A stretch of DNA of 64,000 nt, taken from contig PKUO01000088.1 in assembly GCA_002869585.1 (NCBI GenBank), forward strand, positions 79,863 to 143,862. Reading direction: 5' to 3'. The position numbers and the translations under genes are program-made. Below are positions 35,989 to 45,802 of this stretch, one piece after another. The first letter of the stretch is position 1. Each line of letters begins with the position of its first letter. The notes beneath the pieces were generated by a model. The model was not told the DNA's origin, made no database searches, and saw nothing but the letters and a program-made list of their open reading frames with translations. This DNA is from Sedimenticola sp. Lineage in GTDB: Bacteria; Pseudomonadota; Gammaproteobacteria; Chromatiales; Chromatiaceae.

Positions 35989-38715
35989 ATGAGTAAAAAA
36001 AGCCCCTTCATTCTGGTGGATGGTTCCTCCTACCTGTTTCGCGCCTATCACGCCTTGCCGCCGCTGACCAATTCCCGAGGCGAGGCCACCGGCGCCATCC
36101 TGGGTGTGATCAATATGCTGCGCAAGCTGATTGACGATTACCGGCCCGAGCACATGGCGGTGGTGTTCGACGCCCCCGGCGGCACCTTCCGCAACGAACT
36201 TTATGAGCAGTACAAGGCGCATCGCCCACCGATGCCGGATGATCTGCGTGCACAGATCGAGCCCCTGCACCAGATCGTCAGGGCGATGGGGTTGCCGCTG
36301 CTGGTGGTGCCCGATGTCGAGGCCGACGATGTCATCGGCACCCTCGCTCATCAGGCGGCAGAGCAGGGAATGGAGACGGTGATCTCCACCGGCGACAAGG
36401 ATCTGGCCCAGCTAGTCAATGGCCACATCACCCTGGTCAATACTATGAACAACACCCTGCTGGACCGTGCGGGAGTGATGGAGAAGTTTGGCGTGACACC
36501 AGAGCAGATTATCGATTATCTGACCCTGGTGGGGGATTCTGTGGACAATATCCCCGGGGTGCCGAAGTGCGGGCCGAAGACCGCCGCCAAGTGGCTGGCG
36601 GAGTACGGCACTCTCGATCAACTGGTCGCCCATGCCGACGAGATCAAGGGCAAGGTGGGCGATAATCTGCGGAACAGCCTGGATCAGTTGCCCCTGAGCC
36701 GGGAACTGACCACCATCAAGCGGGATGTCGAGCTGGATCTGCAGCCCCGGGAGCTGAAGCCGGCCGAACCGGATCTGCCGCTCCTGCGCTCACTCTATGA
36801 GCGTATCGAATCGAAAAGATTGCTGGCGACCCTGGATGGCGGCGGCGATGATGCCGGGAGTGGCGGGATCGAGCAGCAGGAACCTCCGGAAGAGGCAGTG
36901 GCAACCGAGTATGAAACCCTCCTCGATCAGCCGTCGTTCGAGCGCTGGCTGAAGCGGCTGAAACAGGCCAAGCTGTTTGCCTTCGATACCGAGACCACCA
37001 GTCTGGATTACATGCAGGCGGAACTGGTCGGCGTCTCGTTCTGTATCGAGGCGGGCAAGGCCGCCTATCTGCCAATGGCGCACAGCTATCCCGGCGCCCC
37101 GGAGCAGCTCCAGCGTGATCAGGTCCTGGCCCAGCTCAAGCCGTTGCTGGAGGATTCCGGGCATCTGAAGGTTGGGCAGAATCTGAAGTATGACATGAGC
37201 GTGCTGGCCCGCTATGGCATCGAGATGCAGGGCCTGGGCTTCGATACCATGCTCGAATCCTATGTGGTCGACTCCACCGCCACCCGCCACGACATGGATT
37301 CTCTGGCCGCCAAGTACCTGAATCACCAGACCATCAAGTTTGAGGATGTGGCGGGGAAGGGTCCCAAACAGCTCACCTTCGACCAGATTCCCCTGGAGCA
37401 GGCCAGCCCCTACGCGGCCGAGGATGCGGATATCACCCTGCGGTTGCATGAAAAAATATGGCCTATTCTGGAGAGTGAAGACTCACTGACAAAACTGTTC
37501 AGGGAGTTCGAGATGCCGTTGGTGCCGGTGCTGTCGCGCATCGAGCGCACCGGGGTCAAGATCGACAGCCGGATGCTCAAGCGCCAGAGCGGGCAGTTGG
37601 CCGAGCGCATGCACCAGCTGGAGCAGCAGGCCTATGAGATCGCAGGCCGCTCTTTCAATCTCGGCTCGCCGAAGCAGATCGGCCAGATCTTTTTCGAGGA
37701 ACTGGAGTTGCCGGTGATCGCCAAGACCCCCAAGGGGGCACCCTCCACCGCCGAATCGGTCCTCCAGGATCTGGCCGAGCAGGGGTTTGAGCTGCCGGCG
37801 CTGATTCTCGAACACCGTGGCTTGTCCAAGCTGAAATCGACCTATACCGACAAGCTGCCGCTGATGGTCAACCCTGAAACCGGGCGGGTGCACACCTCCT
37901 ATCACCAGGCGGTGGCGGCCACCGGGCGGCTCAGCTCCTCCGACCCCAATCTGCAGAACATTCCGGTCAGGACCGAGGAGGGGCGGCGTATCCGCCAGGC
38001 GTTTATTGCCGAGGAGGGCTACCAGATGCTGGCCGCAGACTACTCCCAGATCGAGCTGCGGATCATGGCGCATCTCTCCGGCGATGCGGGGTTGCTCAAG
38101 GCCTTCTCCGAGGGTCAGGATATTCACCGGGCAACCGCGGCCGAGGTGTTTGGGGCCGCCTCGCTGGACAAGGTGAGCGCAGAGCAGCGTCGCTCCGCCA
38201 AGGCGATCAACTTCGGCCTGATCTATGGCATGTCCGCCTTCGGGTTGGCGAAACAGCTGGGAATCGAGCGCTCTGCCGCCCAGGAGTATGTCGATCTCTA
38301 TTTCAACCGCTATCCGGGGGTTAAGGCATTCATGGAGCGCACCCGCAGCGAGGCCCACGACAAAGGCTATGTCGAAACAGTCTTCGGCCGCAGGCTCTAC
38401 CTGCCGGAGATTGGTGCGCGGAATCAGCAACGCCGCGCCGCGGCGGAGCGAACCGCCATCAATGCGCCCATGCAGGGCACCGCCTCGGATATCATCAAGC
38501 GCGCCATGATCACCCTGGACGGCTGGATCGGGAAGGAGCAGCCGCCGGTGCGCATGATCATGCAGGTGCATGATGAGCTGGTGTTCGAGGTGGAGAAGGA
38601 ATTCGTGAAGCAGGCCGAGGCGCAGATCCGCGAGGCGATGGAATCGGCCGCTGCGCTGAAGGTGCCCCTGCTGGTGGATGTCGGGGTAGGTGATAACTGG
38701 GATGAAGCCCATTAG
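35989..38715 (+). CDS. polA: DNA polymerase I
   Basis: A 908-residue PolA with all three domains: 5' nuclease ([28 protein letters not shown]), 3'-5' exonuclease with the metal-binding DxE ([13 protein letters not shown]), and the polymerase ([49 protein letters not shown]). Proofreading residues are kept. The start at 35989 follows AGGGAAA; a 48-residue upstream extension is rejected because [20 protein letters not shown] is the normal N-terminus. Confidence 0.97.
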   Translation: MSKKSPFILVDGSSYLFRAYHALPPLTNSRGEATGAILGVINMLRKLIDDYRPEHMAVVFDAPGGTFRNELYEQYKAHRPPMPDDLRAQIEPLHQIVRAMGLPLLVVPDVEADDVIGTLAHQAAEQGMETVISTGDKDLAQLVNGHITLVNTMNNTLLDRAGVMEKFGVTPEQIIDYLTLVGDSVDNIPGVPKCGPKTAAKWLAEYGTLDQLVAHADEIKGKVGDNLRNSLDQLPLSRELTTIKRDVELDLQPRELKPAEPDLPLLRSLYERIESKRLLATLDGGGDDAGSGGIEQQEPPEEAVATEYETLLDQPSFERWLKRLKQAKLFAFDTETTSLDYMQAELVGVSFCIEAGKAAYLPMAHSYPGAPEQLQRDQVLAQLKPLLEDSGHLKVGQNLKYDMSVLARYGIEMQGLGFDTMLESYVVDSTATRHDMDSLAAKYLNHQTIKFEDVAGKGPKQLTFDQIPLEQASPYAAEDADITLRLHEKIWPILESEDSLTKLFREFEMPLVPVLSRIERTGVKIDSRMLKRQSGQLAERMHQLEQQAYEIAGRSFNLGSPKQIGQIFFEELELPVIAKTPKGAPSTAESVLQDLAEQGFELPALILEHRGLSKLKSTYTDKLPLMVNPETGRVHTSYHQAVAATGRLSSSDPNLQNIPVRTEEGRRIRQAFIAEEGYQMLAADYSQIELRIMAHLSGDAGLLKAFSEGQDIHRATAAEVFGAASLDKVSAEQRRSAKAINFGLIYGMSAFGLAKQLGIERSAAQEYVDLYFNRYPGVKAFMERTRSEAHDKGYVETVFGRRLYLPEIGARNQQRRAAAERTAINAPMQGTASDIIKRAMITLDGWIGKEQPPVRMIMQVHDELVFEVEKEFVKQAEAQIREAMESAAALKVPLLVDVGVGDNWDEAH

Positions 38716-38789
38716 CTGGGCGCAGGCATGTGGTGAAAATAAGTAACTATTTGATTTTGCTGTAATAAAAAATTATTACAGCCAGTGAT

Positions 38790-38816
38790 GAACTAAAACT
38801 GAGTAAAACAGTCATA
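38790..38816 (+). promoter_or_regulatory. Candidate sigma-E/AlgU-type promoter for the sRNA
   Basis: GAACTA (38790-38795), 16 bases, then TCATA (38812-38816) resembles the extracytoplasmic sigma factor consensus GAACTT-N16-TCTGA. An overlapping TATTAA (38815-38820) could serve as a sigma-70 -10, but its -35 would be poor. Transcription would start near 38822. Confidence 0.4.
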
Positions 38817-38821
38817 TTAAG

Positions 38822-38939
38822 TAACGTCGACTGACGTCCGGTCACCTTCCCCAGTGGCCGGGGCTTGGCAAAACACGCTGCTGAGCAGTCAGACCCCGGT
38901 AACCACTCCCCCTTAATCAGTTACCGGGGTCTTTTTTTT
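38822..38939 (+). ncRNA. Candidate small RNA between polA and engB (Spot 42/ErsA position)
   Basis: No protein gene fits here. The candidate RNA of about 118 bases would contain a small CGTC/GACG hairpin, an 8-bp hairpin (38838-38861; arms CCGGTCAC and GTGGCCGG with one G-U pair) with loop CTTCCCCA, and a final rho-independent terminator with C-rich loop CACTCCCCCTTAATCA. In E. coli Spot 42 and in Pseudomonas ErsA occupy exactly this polA-engB gap in the same direction. The C-rich loops could pair with Shine-Dalgarno regions. Identity rests on position and structure, not sequence similarity. Confidence 0.5.
38893..38939 (+). terminator. Rho-independent terminator overlapping the engB 3' end
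   Basis: Arms ACCCCGGTAAC (38893-38903) and GTTACCGGGGT (38920-38930), 16-base loop, then C and eight T residues. The right arm and T-run lie inside the last codons of engB on the other strand. It ends the polA side or the candidate sRNA. Confidence 0.92.
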
Positions 38940-39536
38940 GTCCCATTCCAGCCATTTGTCCAGCACTGCATGGGCGCTATCTATGCCTTCATGCTTGGTC
39001 GATGAGAACAGCTGGATGCTGACCCTCTCACCGTACCCCTTGAGGGCATTCCGGACCTGCATCAGGGCGTTCTTCCCCGCCCCGCGCTTCAGTTTGTCGG
39101 ACTTGGTGAGCAGGATATGCACCGGCAGTTCGATGTGGCTGCTCCACTCGAGCATCTGTACATCGAACTCCTTGAGCGGGTGGCGGATATCCATCAACAG
39201 TATGATGCCCTTGATCGACTGACGGTGCTCCAGGTAATAGGCGAGCTCCTTCTGCCACTGCAGCTTCACCGCCTCGGCAACCTTGGCAAAGCCGTATCCG
39301 GGCAGGTCCACCAAGCGCCGTTCATCATCCAGGCTGAAGAAGTTCAACAGCTGGGTGCGGCCGGGGGACTTGCTGGTGCGCGCCAGACTCTTCTGCTGAC
39401 AGAGTGCATTGATGGCACTGGATTTTCCGGCATTGGAGCGACCGGCGAAGGCCACTTCATAGCCCAGATCGGCAGGGGCCTGGTCGAACTTTGCCGCGCT
39501 GGTGAGAAATTTTGCCTGGTGATAGATCGGATTCAT
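38913..39536 (-). CDS. engB: Ribosome biogenesis GTPase EngB (YihA/YsxC)
   Basis: A 207-residue GTPase for large-subunit assembly. G1 is [19 protein letters not shown]2 region [13 protein letters not shown]3 [13 protein letters not shown]4 [11 protein letters not shown], and the C-terminal G5 region [14 protein letters not shown]. Length is typical. It is convergent with polA, the classical gammaproteobacterial arrangement. Confidence 0.96.
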   Translation of the reverse strand: MNPIYHQAKFLTSAAKFDQAPADLGYEVAFAGRSNAGKSSAINALCQQKSLARTSKSPGRTQLLNFFSLDDERRLVDLPGYGFAKVAEAVKLQWQKELAYYLEHRQSIKGIILLMDIRHPLKEFDVQMLEWSSHIELPVHILLTKSDKLKRGAGKNALMQVRNALKGYGERVSIQLFSSTKHEGIDSAHAVLDKWLEWDKKKTPVTD

Positions 39537-39628
39537 GGACGGCGTTTAAGTCGTGTGGCGGATCGGGTCCGTGATCTTACTCCATTGCCGTGCCTGAATC
39601 GAAATTTATCCCCTGGATTGCGATCGGA

Positions 39629-40093
39629 TCAGCCGTGCAGATTCCCCCACAGGCGTTTCACCCAGGATTTCTTTTGCAATTTCGGCTGGGCGCCGGTCGC
39701 CAGGAAGAATCCGCTGTACTGCTGGTCCTCCTCCATGATGTGGCGGGTCAGCCAGAGTTTGAGAAAGTGCATCAGCTCAAAGCCGATGGATGTCTTGCCG
39801 GTCGCGACCTTGTTCTTCAGATCGACAATGTGCTCAACCAGCTCTTCATGAATGTCGCGATGCTCCTCATAGCCGGGGTAGTTGAGGATACGCATCAGGC
39901 TCTCTTCGACGGCGAAATGGATTCGGGTGTAGTCGGTCAACTGCTGAAGAATATCCTGCACCACATCGCTGCCGTGGCGATGGTGAATGGCATCGTGCAT
40001 TTTGTTGACCAGCGAGACCAGCATCTTGTGCTGCTCGTCAATCTCCTCAATTCCAACGCTCAATTCGTCAGACCAGGCGACAAAATCGCTCAT
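39629..40093 (-). CDS. Bacteriohemerythrin
   Basis: A 154-residue oxygen-binding di-iron protein. The hemerythrin ligand set is visible: His in IDEQHKMLVSLVNKMHDAIH, His and Glu in RIHFAVEESLM, the paired His in YEEHRDIHEELVEH, and His/Asp in KLWLTRHIMEEDQQY. A short basic C-terminal tail follows. ATG 40093 has GGAG at 6 bases and begins MSDFVAWSDELSVGIEEIDE, the normal start; an extension to 40171 is rejected. An FNR/ANR box lies upstream at 40248-40261. In methanotrophs and relatives such proteins store or deliver oxygen. Confidence 0.92.
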   Translation of the reverse strand: MSDFVAWSDELSVGIEEIDEQHKMLVSLVNKMHDAIHHRHGSDVVQDILQQLTDYTRIHFAVEESLMRILNYPGYEEHRDIHEELVEHIVDLKNKVATGKTSIGFELMHFLKLWLTRHIMEEDQQYSGFFLATGAQPKLQKKSWVKRLWGNLHG

Positions 40094-40247
40094 TAGGGAC
40101 TCCGCTTTATCAGGTGTTGAGAAACCAATCCCTGGAAGAAAAGGCGTCCAGCTCATACCTGTTAGCGGCAACTGCAGTTTGCCCTTGATTCCAGGGGGCG
40201 GAGATTAGCCTGTTTTTGTGAAACAGTTTTTAACAATTGACGTTAAT

Positions 40248-40261
40248 TTGATCAATATCAA
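40248..40261 (-). promoter_or_regulatory. FNR/ANR binding site upstream of bacteriohemerythrin
   Basis: TTGAT-CAAT-ATCAA is a perfect match to the FNR/ANR consensus TTGAT-N4-ATCAA. It lies in the 198-bp gap between the moaC stop and the hemerythrin start. A second palindrome, GGAAT-ATA-ATTCC (40262-40274), adjoins it. The site is palindromic; the strand given is that of the likely target gene. Confidence 0.75.
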
Positions 40262-40291
40262 GGAATATAATTCCTGGTTTTGGCGCTGAAT

Positions 40292-40771
40292 CTATTCTTG
40301 GCGGGTCCAGTGTCCCGACTTGCCACCGCTCTTTTCCACTAGCTGGACCTGCTCGATGCTCATGCCGCGGTCGATGGCCTTGCACATGTCATAGATGGTC
40401 AGCAGGGCGATCTGGGTGGCGCACAGGGCTTCCATCTCGACACCGGTCTGCCCTACCGTCTCCACAGTGGTCAGGCAATAGACGCTGTTCTGTTCGGGTT
40501 CCGGGACCAGGTCGATATTGACGTGGGTGAGAAACAGGGGGTGGCAGAGGGGGACCAGCTCGGAGGTCTTTTTCGCGGCCATGATACCGGCGATGCGGGC
40601 AATACCCAGTACGTCGCCCTTTTTGTGTCCGCCCGCCTGGATCAGACTCAGTGTCTCGGGCAACATGCGAATCCGGCCTTCGGTCACGGCGATGCGGCGG
40701 GTGCTCTGCTTGTCGCCGACATCCACCATGTGCGCCTCGCCGGACTGATTGAAGTGGGTCAGATCACTCAT
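40292..40771 (-). CDS. moaC: Cyclic pyranopterin monophosphate synthase MoaC
   Basis: A 159-residue enzyme that converts the MoaA product to cyclic pyranopterin monophosphate in molybdenum cofactor synthesis. Family motifs: [48 protein letters not shown], and [21 protein letters not shown] with the active-site lysine region following. Start 40771 gives the normal N-terminus. The stop of the phosphodiesterase gene lies 2 bp upstream, so they are likely co-transcribed. Other moa genes are not in this window. Confidence 0.95.
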   Translation of the reverse strand: MSDLTHFNQSGEAHMVDVGDKQSTRRIAVTEGRIRMLPETLSLIQAGGHKKGDVLGIARIAGIMAAKKTSELVPLCHPLFLTHVNIDLVPEPEQNSVYCLTTVETVGQTGVEMEALCATQIALLTIYDMCKAIDRGMSIEQVQLVEKSGGKSGHWTRQE

Positions 40772-40773
40772 GC

Positions 40774-41325
40774 TTATCCTGCCATGCTGTGTGTTTGCTG
40801 TTGTTCGATGCTCTTGGATATTTCGCGGAATTCGAACGTCATGTTGGCAAGGTCGGCGATCACGTAGGTCGCCTTGGCCGAGCCAACACCACCGACCGTG
40901 CCCGGATTGAGCAGGGGAGTGGTGCCACCCTTGATGTTGGGTAGTTGCTCCACGATGGTCTTGTGGGTATGGCCGCAGCACACCAGGTCCCAGTCGCCGG
41001 TGGTCGCCATGGCGCGGGCATAGTGGGGATAGTGGACCAGGAATATCCGTCGGCCAGCCAGTTCGACACCCGCATCCATGCCGTGATACTGAATCATGTT
41101 ATCGGGTTGGCTGACCAGCTGTCCCAGGGTGTAGAGATCCCCGGTGTTGTTGCCGTGGATCACATGTACCGGCAGGTGATATTTGTTCAGGCACTTCAGG
41201 GTGCTGGGCGCCACCACGTCACCGCAGTGCAGAATCGCCTCGACGCCCAGGCTTTTGGCTTCCGCCACAGCCGCATCGAGGAGGGGGATATGATCATGGC
41301 TGTCGGAGAGGATACAGACTTTCAT
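40774..41325 (-). CDS. YfcE/MJ0936-type metallophosphodiesterase
   Basis: A 183-residue calcineurin-like phosphoesterase. The metal ligands are in [33 protein letters not shown] and CCGHTHKT, ending [14 protein letters not shown]. This is the small YfcE-like group that hydrolyses phosphodiesters in vitro; the natural substrate is unknown. ATG 41325 is the start of the conserved fold; the 62-residue upstream extension is rejected. Confidence 0.9.
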   Translation of the reverse strand: MKVCILSDSHDHIPLLDAAVAEAKSLGVEAILHCGDVVAPSTLKCLNKYHLPVHVIHGNNTGDLYTLGQLVSQPDNMIQYHGMDAGVELAGRRIFLVHYPHYARAMATTGDWDLVCCGHTHKTIVEQLPNIKGGTTPLLNPGTVGGVGSAKATYVIADLANMTFEFREISKSIEQQQTHSMAG

Positions 41326-41408
41326 AGGATGGATTCGATAGAATACTGCGTTGTCGGGCCAGGGTTCCACTGTAACACGAAACCCTGGGCCGCAATGCCA
41401 TGCCGTGC

Positions 41409-41957
41409 TTAGAAATTCGGCTTTTCCGGGGCGTCTTTGTACATCTGCAGGCTGTTGGTGATCTCCTGCTTGGCCTCGTCGATCCCGTACCAGCCATCCA
41501 CCCGCACCCATTTGCCCTCGTCTAGATCCTTGTAGTGCTCGAAGAAGTGGGAGATGCGGTTCAGCACCTCGCCCGGCAGGTCACGAAAGGTCTGCACGTT
41601 GCGATAGGTCTTGCACAGCTTATCCACCGGTACGGCGAGCACCTTGGCGTCGTCGCCGGATTCATCGGTCATTTTCAGCACACCGACCGGACGGCACTTG
41701 ATCACCGAGCCTGAAATCAGCGGGTAGGGGGTGAGGACCAGCACATCCACCGGGTCGCCATCGGACGACAGGGTATGGGGCACGTAGCCGTAGTTGCAGG
41801 GGTAGTGCATGGCGGTGGACATGAATCGATCGACGAACATGGCGCCGGTGGTCTTGTCCAGCTCGTATTTGACCGGATCGGAGTTGGCCGGGATCTCAAT
41901 GATGACATTGATGTCGTTGGGAATATTTGCGCCTGAGCTGACTCGGTCCAGGTTCAT
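41409..41957 (-). CDS. ppa: Soluble inorganic pyrophosphatase (family I)
   Basis: A 182-residue cytoplasmic pyrophosphatase. Active-site elements: [33 protein letters not shown], and the signature [14 protein letters not shown]. It hydrolyses PPi to phosphate and releases the energy as heat, in competition with the proton-pumping HppA and with Pfp, both encoded just upstream on the same strand. A hairpin terminator separates it from hppA, so it probably has its own promoter in the 42000-42090 region. Confidence 0.96.
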   Translation of the reverse strand: MNLDRVSSGANIPNDINVIIEIPANSDPVKYELDKTTGAMFVDRFMSTAMHYPCNYGYVPHTLSSDGDPVDVLVLTPYPLISGSVIKCRPVGVLKMTDESGDDAKVLAVPVDKLCKTYRNVQTFRDLPGEVLNRISHFFEHYKDLDEGKWVRVDGWYGIDEAKQEITNSLQMYKDAPEKPNF

Positions 41958-42093
41958 AGTCGAGGGTCCTCGGAAACGTGAAAAGGGCTATTATACGCAG
42001 CGCTTGTGTCCGGGTGCCAACTATGGATGCGATCGCATCGAAATTTATAGAATACCGCTGGGATTGCGAAGAATGTTGCTGAAGCAGAATAAA

Positions 42094-42118
42094 ACAAGGG
42101 GGCGCGAGGCCCCCTTGT
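42094..42118 (-). terminator. Rho-independent terminator of hppA
   Basis: Arms ACAAGGGGGC and GCCCCCTTGT around a 5-base loop. On the minus strand the stem is followed by TTTATT, 23 bp after the hppA stop. Confidence 0.88.
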
Positions 42119-42140
42119 CCGTTATACCGATGAGGTCGGA

Positions 42141-44180
42141 TTACAACAGGGGCACGATCAGCAGTGCGACGATGTTGATAATCTTGATCAGCGGGTTGAC
42201 CGCAGGACCGGCGGTATCCTTGTAGGGGTCGCCTACGGTGTCGCCGGTTACGGCTGCTTTATGGGCGTCTGAACCCTTGCCGCCGTAGTTGCCGTCCTCG
42301 ATGTACTTCTTGGCGTTATCCCAGGCACCACCACCGGTGGTCATGGAGATGGCCACGAACAGGCCGGTGACGATGGTACCGATCAGCAGGCCACCCAGTG
42401 CCTTCGGGCCGGCTTCCGGTCCCATCAGCGCGGCCATGCCCAGCGCCACCACGATCGGGGCGAGAACAGGCAGCAGGGACGGGATGATCATCTCGCGAAT
42501 CGCCGCCTTGGTCAGCATGTCCACCGCACGGCCGTAGTCGGGCTTTTCGCTGTGGTCCATGATGCCGGGCTTTTCTCTGAACTGGCGGCGCACCTCGTTG
42601 ACGATACCGCCAGCCGCGCGGCCCACCGCTTCCATGGCCATGGAGCTGAACAGGTAGGGGATCAAACCACCCAGGAACAGGCCGATCAGTACCGCCGGAT
42701 CACTCAGTGAGAAGCTGACCGCCTTGCCGGCGCTCTCCAGGGAGTGGGTGAAGTCGGCAAACAGTACCAGTGCCGCAAGACCGGCAGAACCGATGGCATA
42801 GCCTTTGGTGACCGCTTTGGTGGTGTTGCCCACGGCATCCAGTGGATCGGTGATGTTGCGGATCTTCTCATCCAGTTCAGCCATCTCGGCGATACCGCCG
42901 GCGTTATCGGTGATCGGACCGTAGGCGTCGAGGGCGACGATGATACCGTTCATGGAGAGCATCGAAGTGGCGGCAATGGCGATACCGTATAGGCCGGCCA
43001 GGTCATGGGCGCCCCAGATGGCAGCGCAGACCACGAGTACCGGTGCGGCTGTTGCTTTCATGGAGACACCCAGACCTGCGATCACGTTGGTGCCGTCACC
43101 CGTGGTGGATGCTTCGGCAATATGGCGAACCGGGCTGTACTCGGTTGAGGTGTAGTACTCGGTGATCACCACCATAGCAGCGGTCAGAACCAGACCAATC
43201 ATCGCTGAGCCTAACAGCTGCATGGTGTTGAAACCGGCAACCCCGCCCATCATGTAGTCGGTGACGAAGTAGAAGGATACACCTGCCAGCACGCCGGCCA
43301 CGATCAGACCGCGGTAAAGCGCAGGCATCACATTGGTGTCGGTATCCTTCGCCTTGACGAAGTAGGTGCCGATGATCGAGGCGATGATGGAGACCCCACC
43401 CAGTACCAGCGGATAGAGAATCGCAGTGGCGCCCGCATCCTTGAGCAGGAGACCGCCAAGCAGCATGGTGGCCACAACCGTTACCGCGTAGGTTTCGAAC
43501 AGGTCGGCGGCCATACCGGCGCAGTCGCCCACATTGTCACCGACGTTGTAGGCGATGACGGCGGGGTTGCGTGGATCATCCTCCGGGATGCCGGCTTCAA
43601 CCTTGCCGACGATATCCGCGCCCACATCCGCACCCTTGGTGAAGATGCCACCGCCCAGCCGGGCAAAGATGGAGATCAGGGAGCCGCCGAAGGCGAGACC
43701 AACCAGGGGATGCAGCGGATCGGTAACGCCCATGGCAACCAGCACGGCGTAGTAGCCTGCGACACCCAGCAGGGCGAGGCCGACCACCAGCATGCCGGTG
43801 ATAGCGCCACCACGGAAGGCGATCTGCAGGGCAGCGTTAATGCCCTTGTTGGCTGCTTCCGCGGTGCGCAGATTGGAGCGGACCGAGATGTTCATGCCGA
43901 TATAGCCGGTGGCGCCGGAGAGGATTGCGCCAATAGCGAAACCGACAGCCGTATAGGTGTCCAGAAAGTACCAGAGCACGGCGCAGAGGATGATGCCCAC
44001 GATGCCGATGGTGGTGTACTGACGATTCAGGTAGGCACTGGCGCCCTCCTGAATTGCACCGGCGATTTCGCGCATGCGATCATTGCCTTGCGGCTGTTTA
44101 ATAATCCATTTGACCGAAATTGCGCCGTATAACAGCGCTGCGCCTGCACATAGCAGGGCAAACCAGAGTTCAACAGTCAT
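42141..44180 (-). CDS. hppA: Membrane-bound proton-pumping pyrophosphatase
   Basis: A 679-residue integral membrane pyrophosphatase with about 16 spans. PPi-binding motifs: [39 protein letters not shown] and the C-terminal [10 protein letters not shown] and [16 protein letters not shown]. In the cation-determining helix it reads [16 protein letters not shown]: Lys and Thr where potassium-dependent enzymes have Ala, so it should be potassium-insensitive and pump protons. TAGGAG precedes the ATG. It lies downstream of pfp, an arrangement known from Methylococcus and chemosynthetic symbionts. Confidence 0.97.
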   Translation of the reverse strand: MTVELWFALLCAGAALLYGAISVKWIIKQPQGNDRMREIAGAIQEGASAYLNRQYTTIGIVGIILCAVLWYFLDTYTAVGFAIGAILSGATGYIGMNISVRSNLRTAEAANKGINAALQIAFRGGAITGMLVVGLALLGVAGYYAVLVAMGVTDPLHPLVGLAFGGSLISIFARLGGGIFTKGADVGADIVGKVEAGIPEDDPRNPAVIAYNVGDNVGDCAGMAADLFETYAVTVVATMLLGGLLLKDAGATAILYPLVLGGVSIIASIIGTYFVKAKDTDTNVMPALYRGLIVAGVLAGVSFYFVTDYMMGGVAGFNTMQLLGSAMIGLVLTAAMVVITEYYTSTEYSPVRHIAEASTTGDGTNVIAGLGVSMKATAAPVLVVCAAIWGAHDLAGLYGIAIAATSMLSMNGIIVALDAYGPITDNAGGIAEMAELDEKIRNITDPLDAVGNTTKAVTKGYAIGSAGLAALVLFADFTHSLESAGKAVSFSLSDPAVLIGLFLGGLIPYLFSSMAMEAVGRAAGGIVNEVRRQFREKPGIMDHSEKPDYGRAVDMLTKAAIREMIIPSLLPVLAPIVVALGMAALMGPEAGPKALGGLLIGTIVTGLFVAISMTTGGGAWDNAKKYIEDGNYGGKGSDAHKAAVTGDTVGDPYKDTAGPAVNPLIKIINIVALLIVPLL

Positions 44181-44444
44181 AATTTGATATCTCCTAAATT
44201 GTTTTTCTGTGTAATTAGTTCGTTTTTAATCTGGCGCGGGACATAGTGCATAGAGAATCCACACGTCATCGTCGGTACTGCTTTCGGGTAAGAGTCAGAG
44301 GATATCCAGGATGCCTCTCTCGCTTTGCTTTCCCCCTGGGGAGGCGTTTCTGGCGAACTACCTGGCCCACTGTAGCGTATCACCCCTCCACTCTACAGCC
44401 ATTTTGGGGTTATCCATCTTTGACTCGTGTCAAGTGAATGAAAA
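44181..44444 (-). promoter_or_regulatory. Leader and promoter region of hppA
   Basis: No gene is seen in this stretch. On the hppA strand it can fold several stems, for example CTGTAG/CTACAG around a 17-base loop, and GCCTC/GAGGC enclosing CCCCAGGGGG. An inverted repeat TTGAC-N4-GTCAA lies near the left end of the transcript (44420-44433). No convincing sigma-70 promoter and no known riboswitch pattern were recognised. Confidence 0.3.
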
Positions 44445-44466
44445 AAGGGGACTGTAAAGTCCCCTT
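44445..44466 (-). terminator. Rho-independent terminator of pfp
   Basis: Arms AAGGGGACT and AGTCCCCTT with loop of 4; followed on the minus strand by TTTTTT and on the plus strand by AATTTTT, so it may act both ways. It is 18 bp beyond the pfp stop. Confidence 0.88.
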
Positions 44467-44484
44467 AATTTTTCTATGCCCGGA

Positions 44485-45741
44485 TTAAACTTCAAACCCC
44501 GGAAGTTTTTTCGCTACCCCGGCAAGCTTCAGGGTGACGTACTCCGGCATGCCGTTTTCATCGTAGGGCGGGTAGGCCTCGCCCTTGATCAGCGGGTAGA
44601 GATACTCCTTGCACTTGGCGGTAATTCCAAAGCCATCCTCGGTGATGAAATCCATCGGCATCATCTTCTCCACGTTGGCCACCTCGGAGAGAGGCGCCTC
44701 GCCGATGCTCCACTTGTAGGGACTGGAGGATTCACGGACCACGGTCGGCATGATCGAGTTCTTGCCTTCCAGCGCCTTCTCCACAGCGGCCTGGCCCAGG
44801 GCATAGGCCTGTTCTACATCGGATGCGGAGGCCAGATGACGCGCGGCGCGCTGCAGGTAGTCGGCCACCGCCCAGTGGAACTTGTAGCCGAGGGCCTCCT
44901 TGATCATGTTGGCGACAACGGGAGCGGCGCCACCCAGCTGGGCGTGGCCGAAGGAGTCGCGGGTGCCCTGCTCGGCCAGGAATGTGCCGTCCGGCCAGTG
45001 GCAGCCTTCTGAGACACAGATGGTGCAGTAGCCGTGTTCCTTGACCTTGGCATCCACAGCGGCCAGGAACTTGTCCTTGTCGAATTCGATTTCGGGGAAC
45101 AGGGTAACCACTGGAATACCGTAGTCCTCAACCAGCGCGCCGGCCGCGGCGATCCAGCCTGCATGACGGCCCATCACCTCGATGACGAAGATCTTGGTCG
45201 AGGTCGCGGCCATCGAGCGCACATCGAATGACGCCTCCAGGGTTGAGACAGCGATGTACTTGGCAACCGAGCCGAAGCCGGGGCAGTTGTCGGTGATCGG
45301 CAGGTCGTTGTCCACGGTCTTGGGTACGTGGATTGCCTGAACCGGGTAGCCCATCTTCTCGGAGAGTTGGGAGACCTTGTAACAGGTGTCTGCCGAGTCG
45401 CCGCCGCCGTTGTAGAAGAAATAACCGATATCGTGGGCCTTGAACACCTCGATCAGGCGTTCGTATTCACGCTTGTTGGCCTCCAGGCTCTTCATCTTGT
45501 AACGGCAGGAGCCGAAGCCACCGGATGGTGTGTGCTTGAGTGCAGCGATGTCCTCTGCGGACTCCTGGTTGGTGTCGATCCGCTCCTCGGTAAGAGCACC
45601 GATGATGCCGTTGCGCCCGGCATAGACGGTTCCGATCTTGTCGGCATGTTTGCGAGCGGTTTCAATGACGCCGCAGGCTGACGAATTGATAACTGCGGTT
45701 ACGCCGCCAGACTGTGCATAGAAGGCATTTTTTTTGCTCAT
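44485..45741 (-). CDS. pfp: Pyrophosphate-dependent 6-phosphofructokinase
   Basis: A 418-residue PFK of the PPi type. The phosphoryl-donor loop reads FFYNGGGDSADTCYKVSQ and the active-site segment HVPKTVDNDLPITD has Lys after Pro, the mark of PPi-dependent enzymes; EVMGRHAGWIAAAGAL follows. The reaction is reversible between fructose-6-phosphate + PPi and fructose-1,6-bisphosphate + phosphate, and related enzymes also use sedoheptulose phosphates. AAGGAAG precedes the ATG. Lying upstream of hppA, it can exchange PPi with the proton pump. No ATP-dependent PFK or fructose bisphosphatase is in the window. Confidence 0.95.
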   Translation of the reverse strand: MSKKNAFYAQSGGVTAVINSSACGVIETARKHADKIGTVYAGRNGIIGALTEERIDTNQESAEDIAALKHTPSGGFGSCRYKMKSLEANKREYERLIEVFKAHDIGYFFYNGGGDSADTCYKVSQLSEKMGYPVQAIHVPKTVDNDLPITDNCPGFGSVAKYIAVSTLEASFDVRSMAATSTKIFVIEVMGRHAGWIAAAGALVEDYGIPVVTLFPEIEFDKDKFLAAVDAKVKEHGYCTICVSEGCHWPDGTFLAEQGTRDSFGHAQLGGAAPVVANMIKEALGYKFHWAVADYLQRAARHLASASDVEQAYALGQAAVEKALEGKNSIMPTVVRESSSPYKWSIGEAPLSEVANVEKMMPMDFITEDGFGITAKCKEYLYPLIKGEAYPPYDENGMPEYVTLKLAGVAKKLPGFEV

Positions 45742-45802
45742 GGTTACTTCCTTAGTTTTGTTCAGATTCTTGATCTTGGTTGTTTTCAGCCGTGGCTGTG
45801 TC

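Noticed and set aside
37483..38712. Long open frame (409 codons) on the minus strand
   Set aside because: Antisense to the polymerase domain of polA; Leu/Gly/His-rich composition without domain features.
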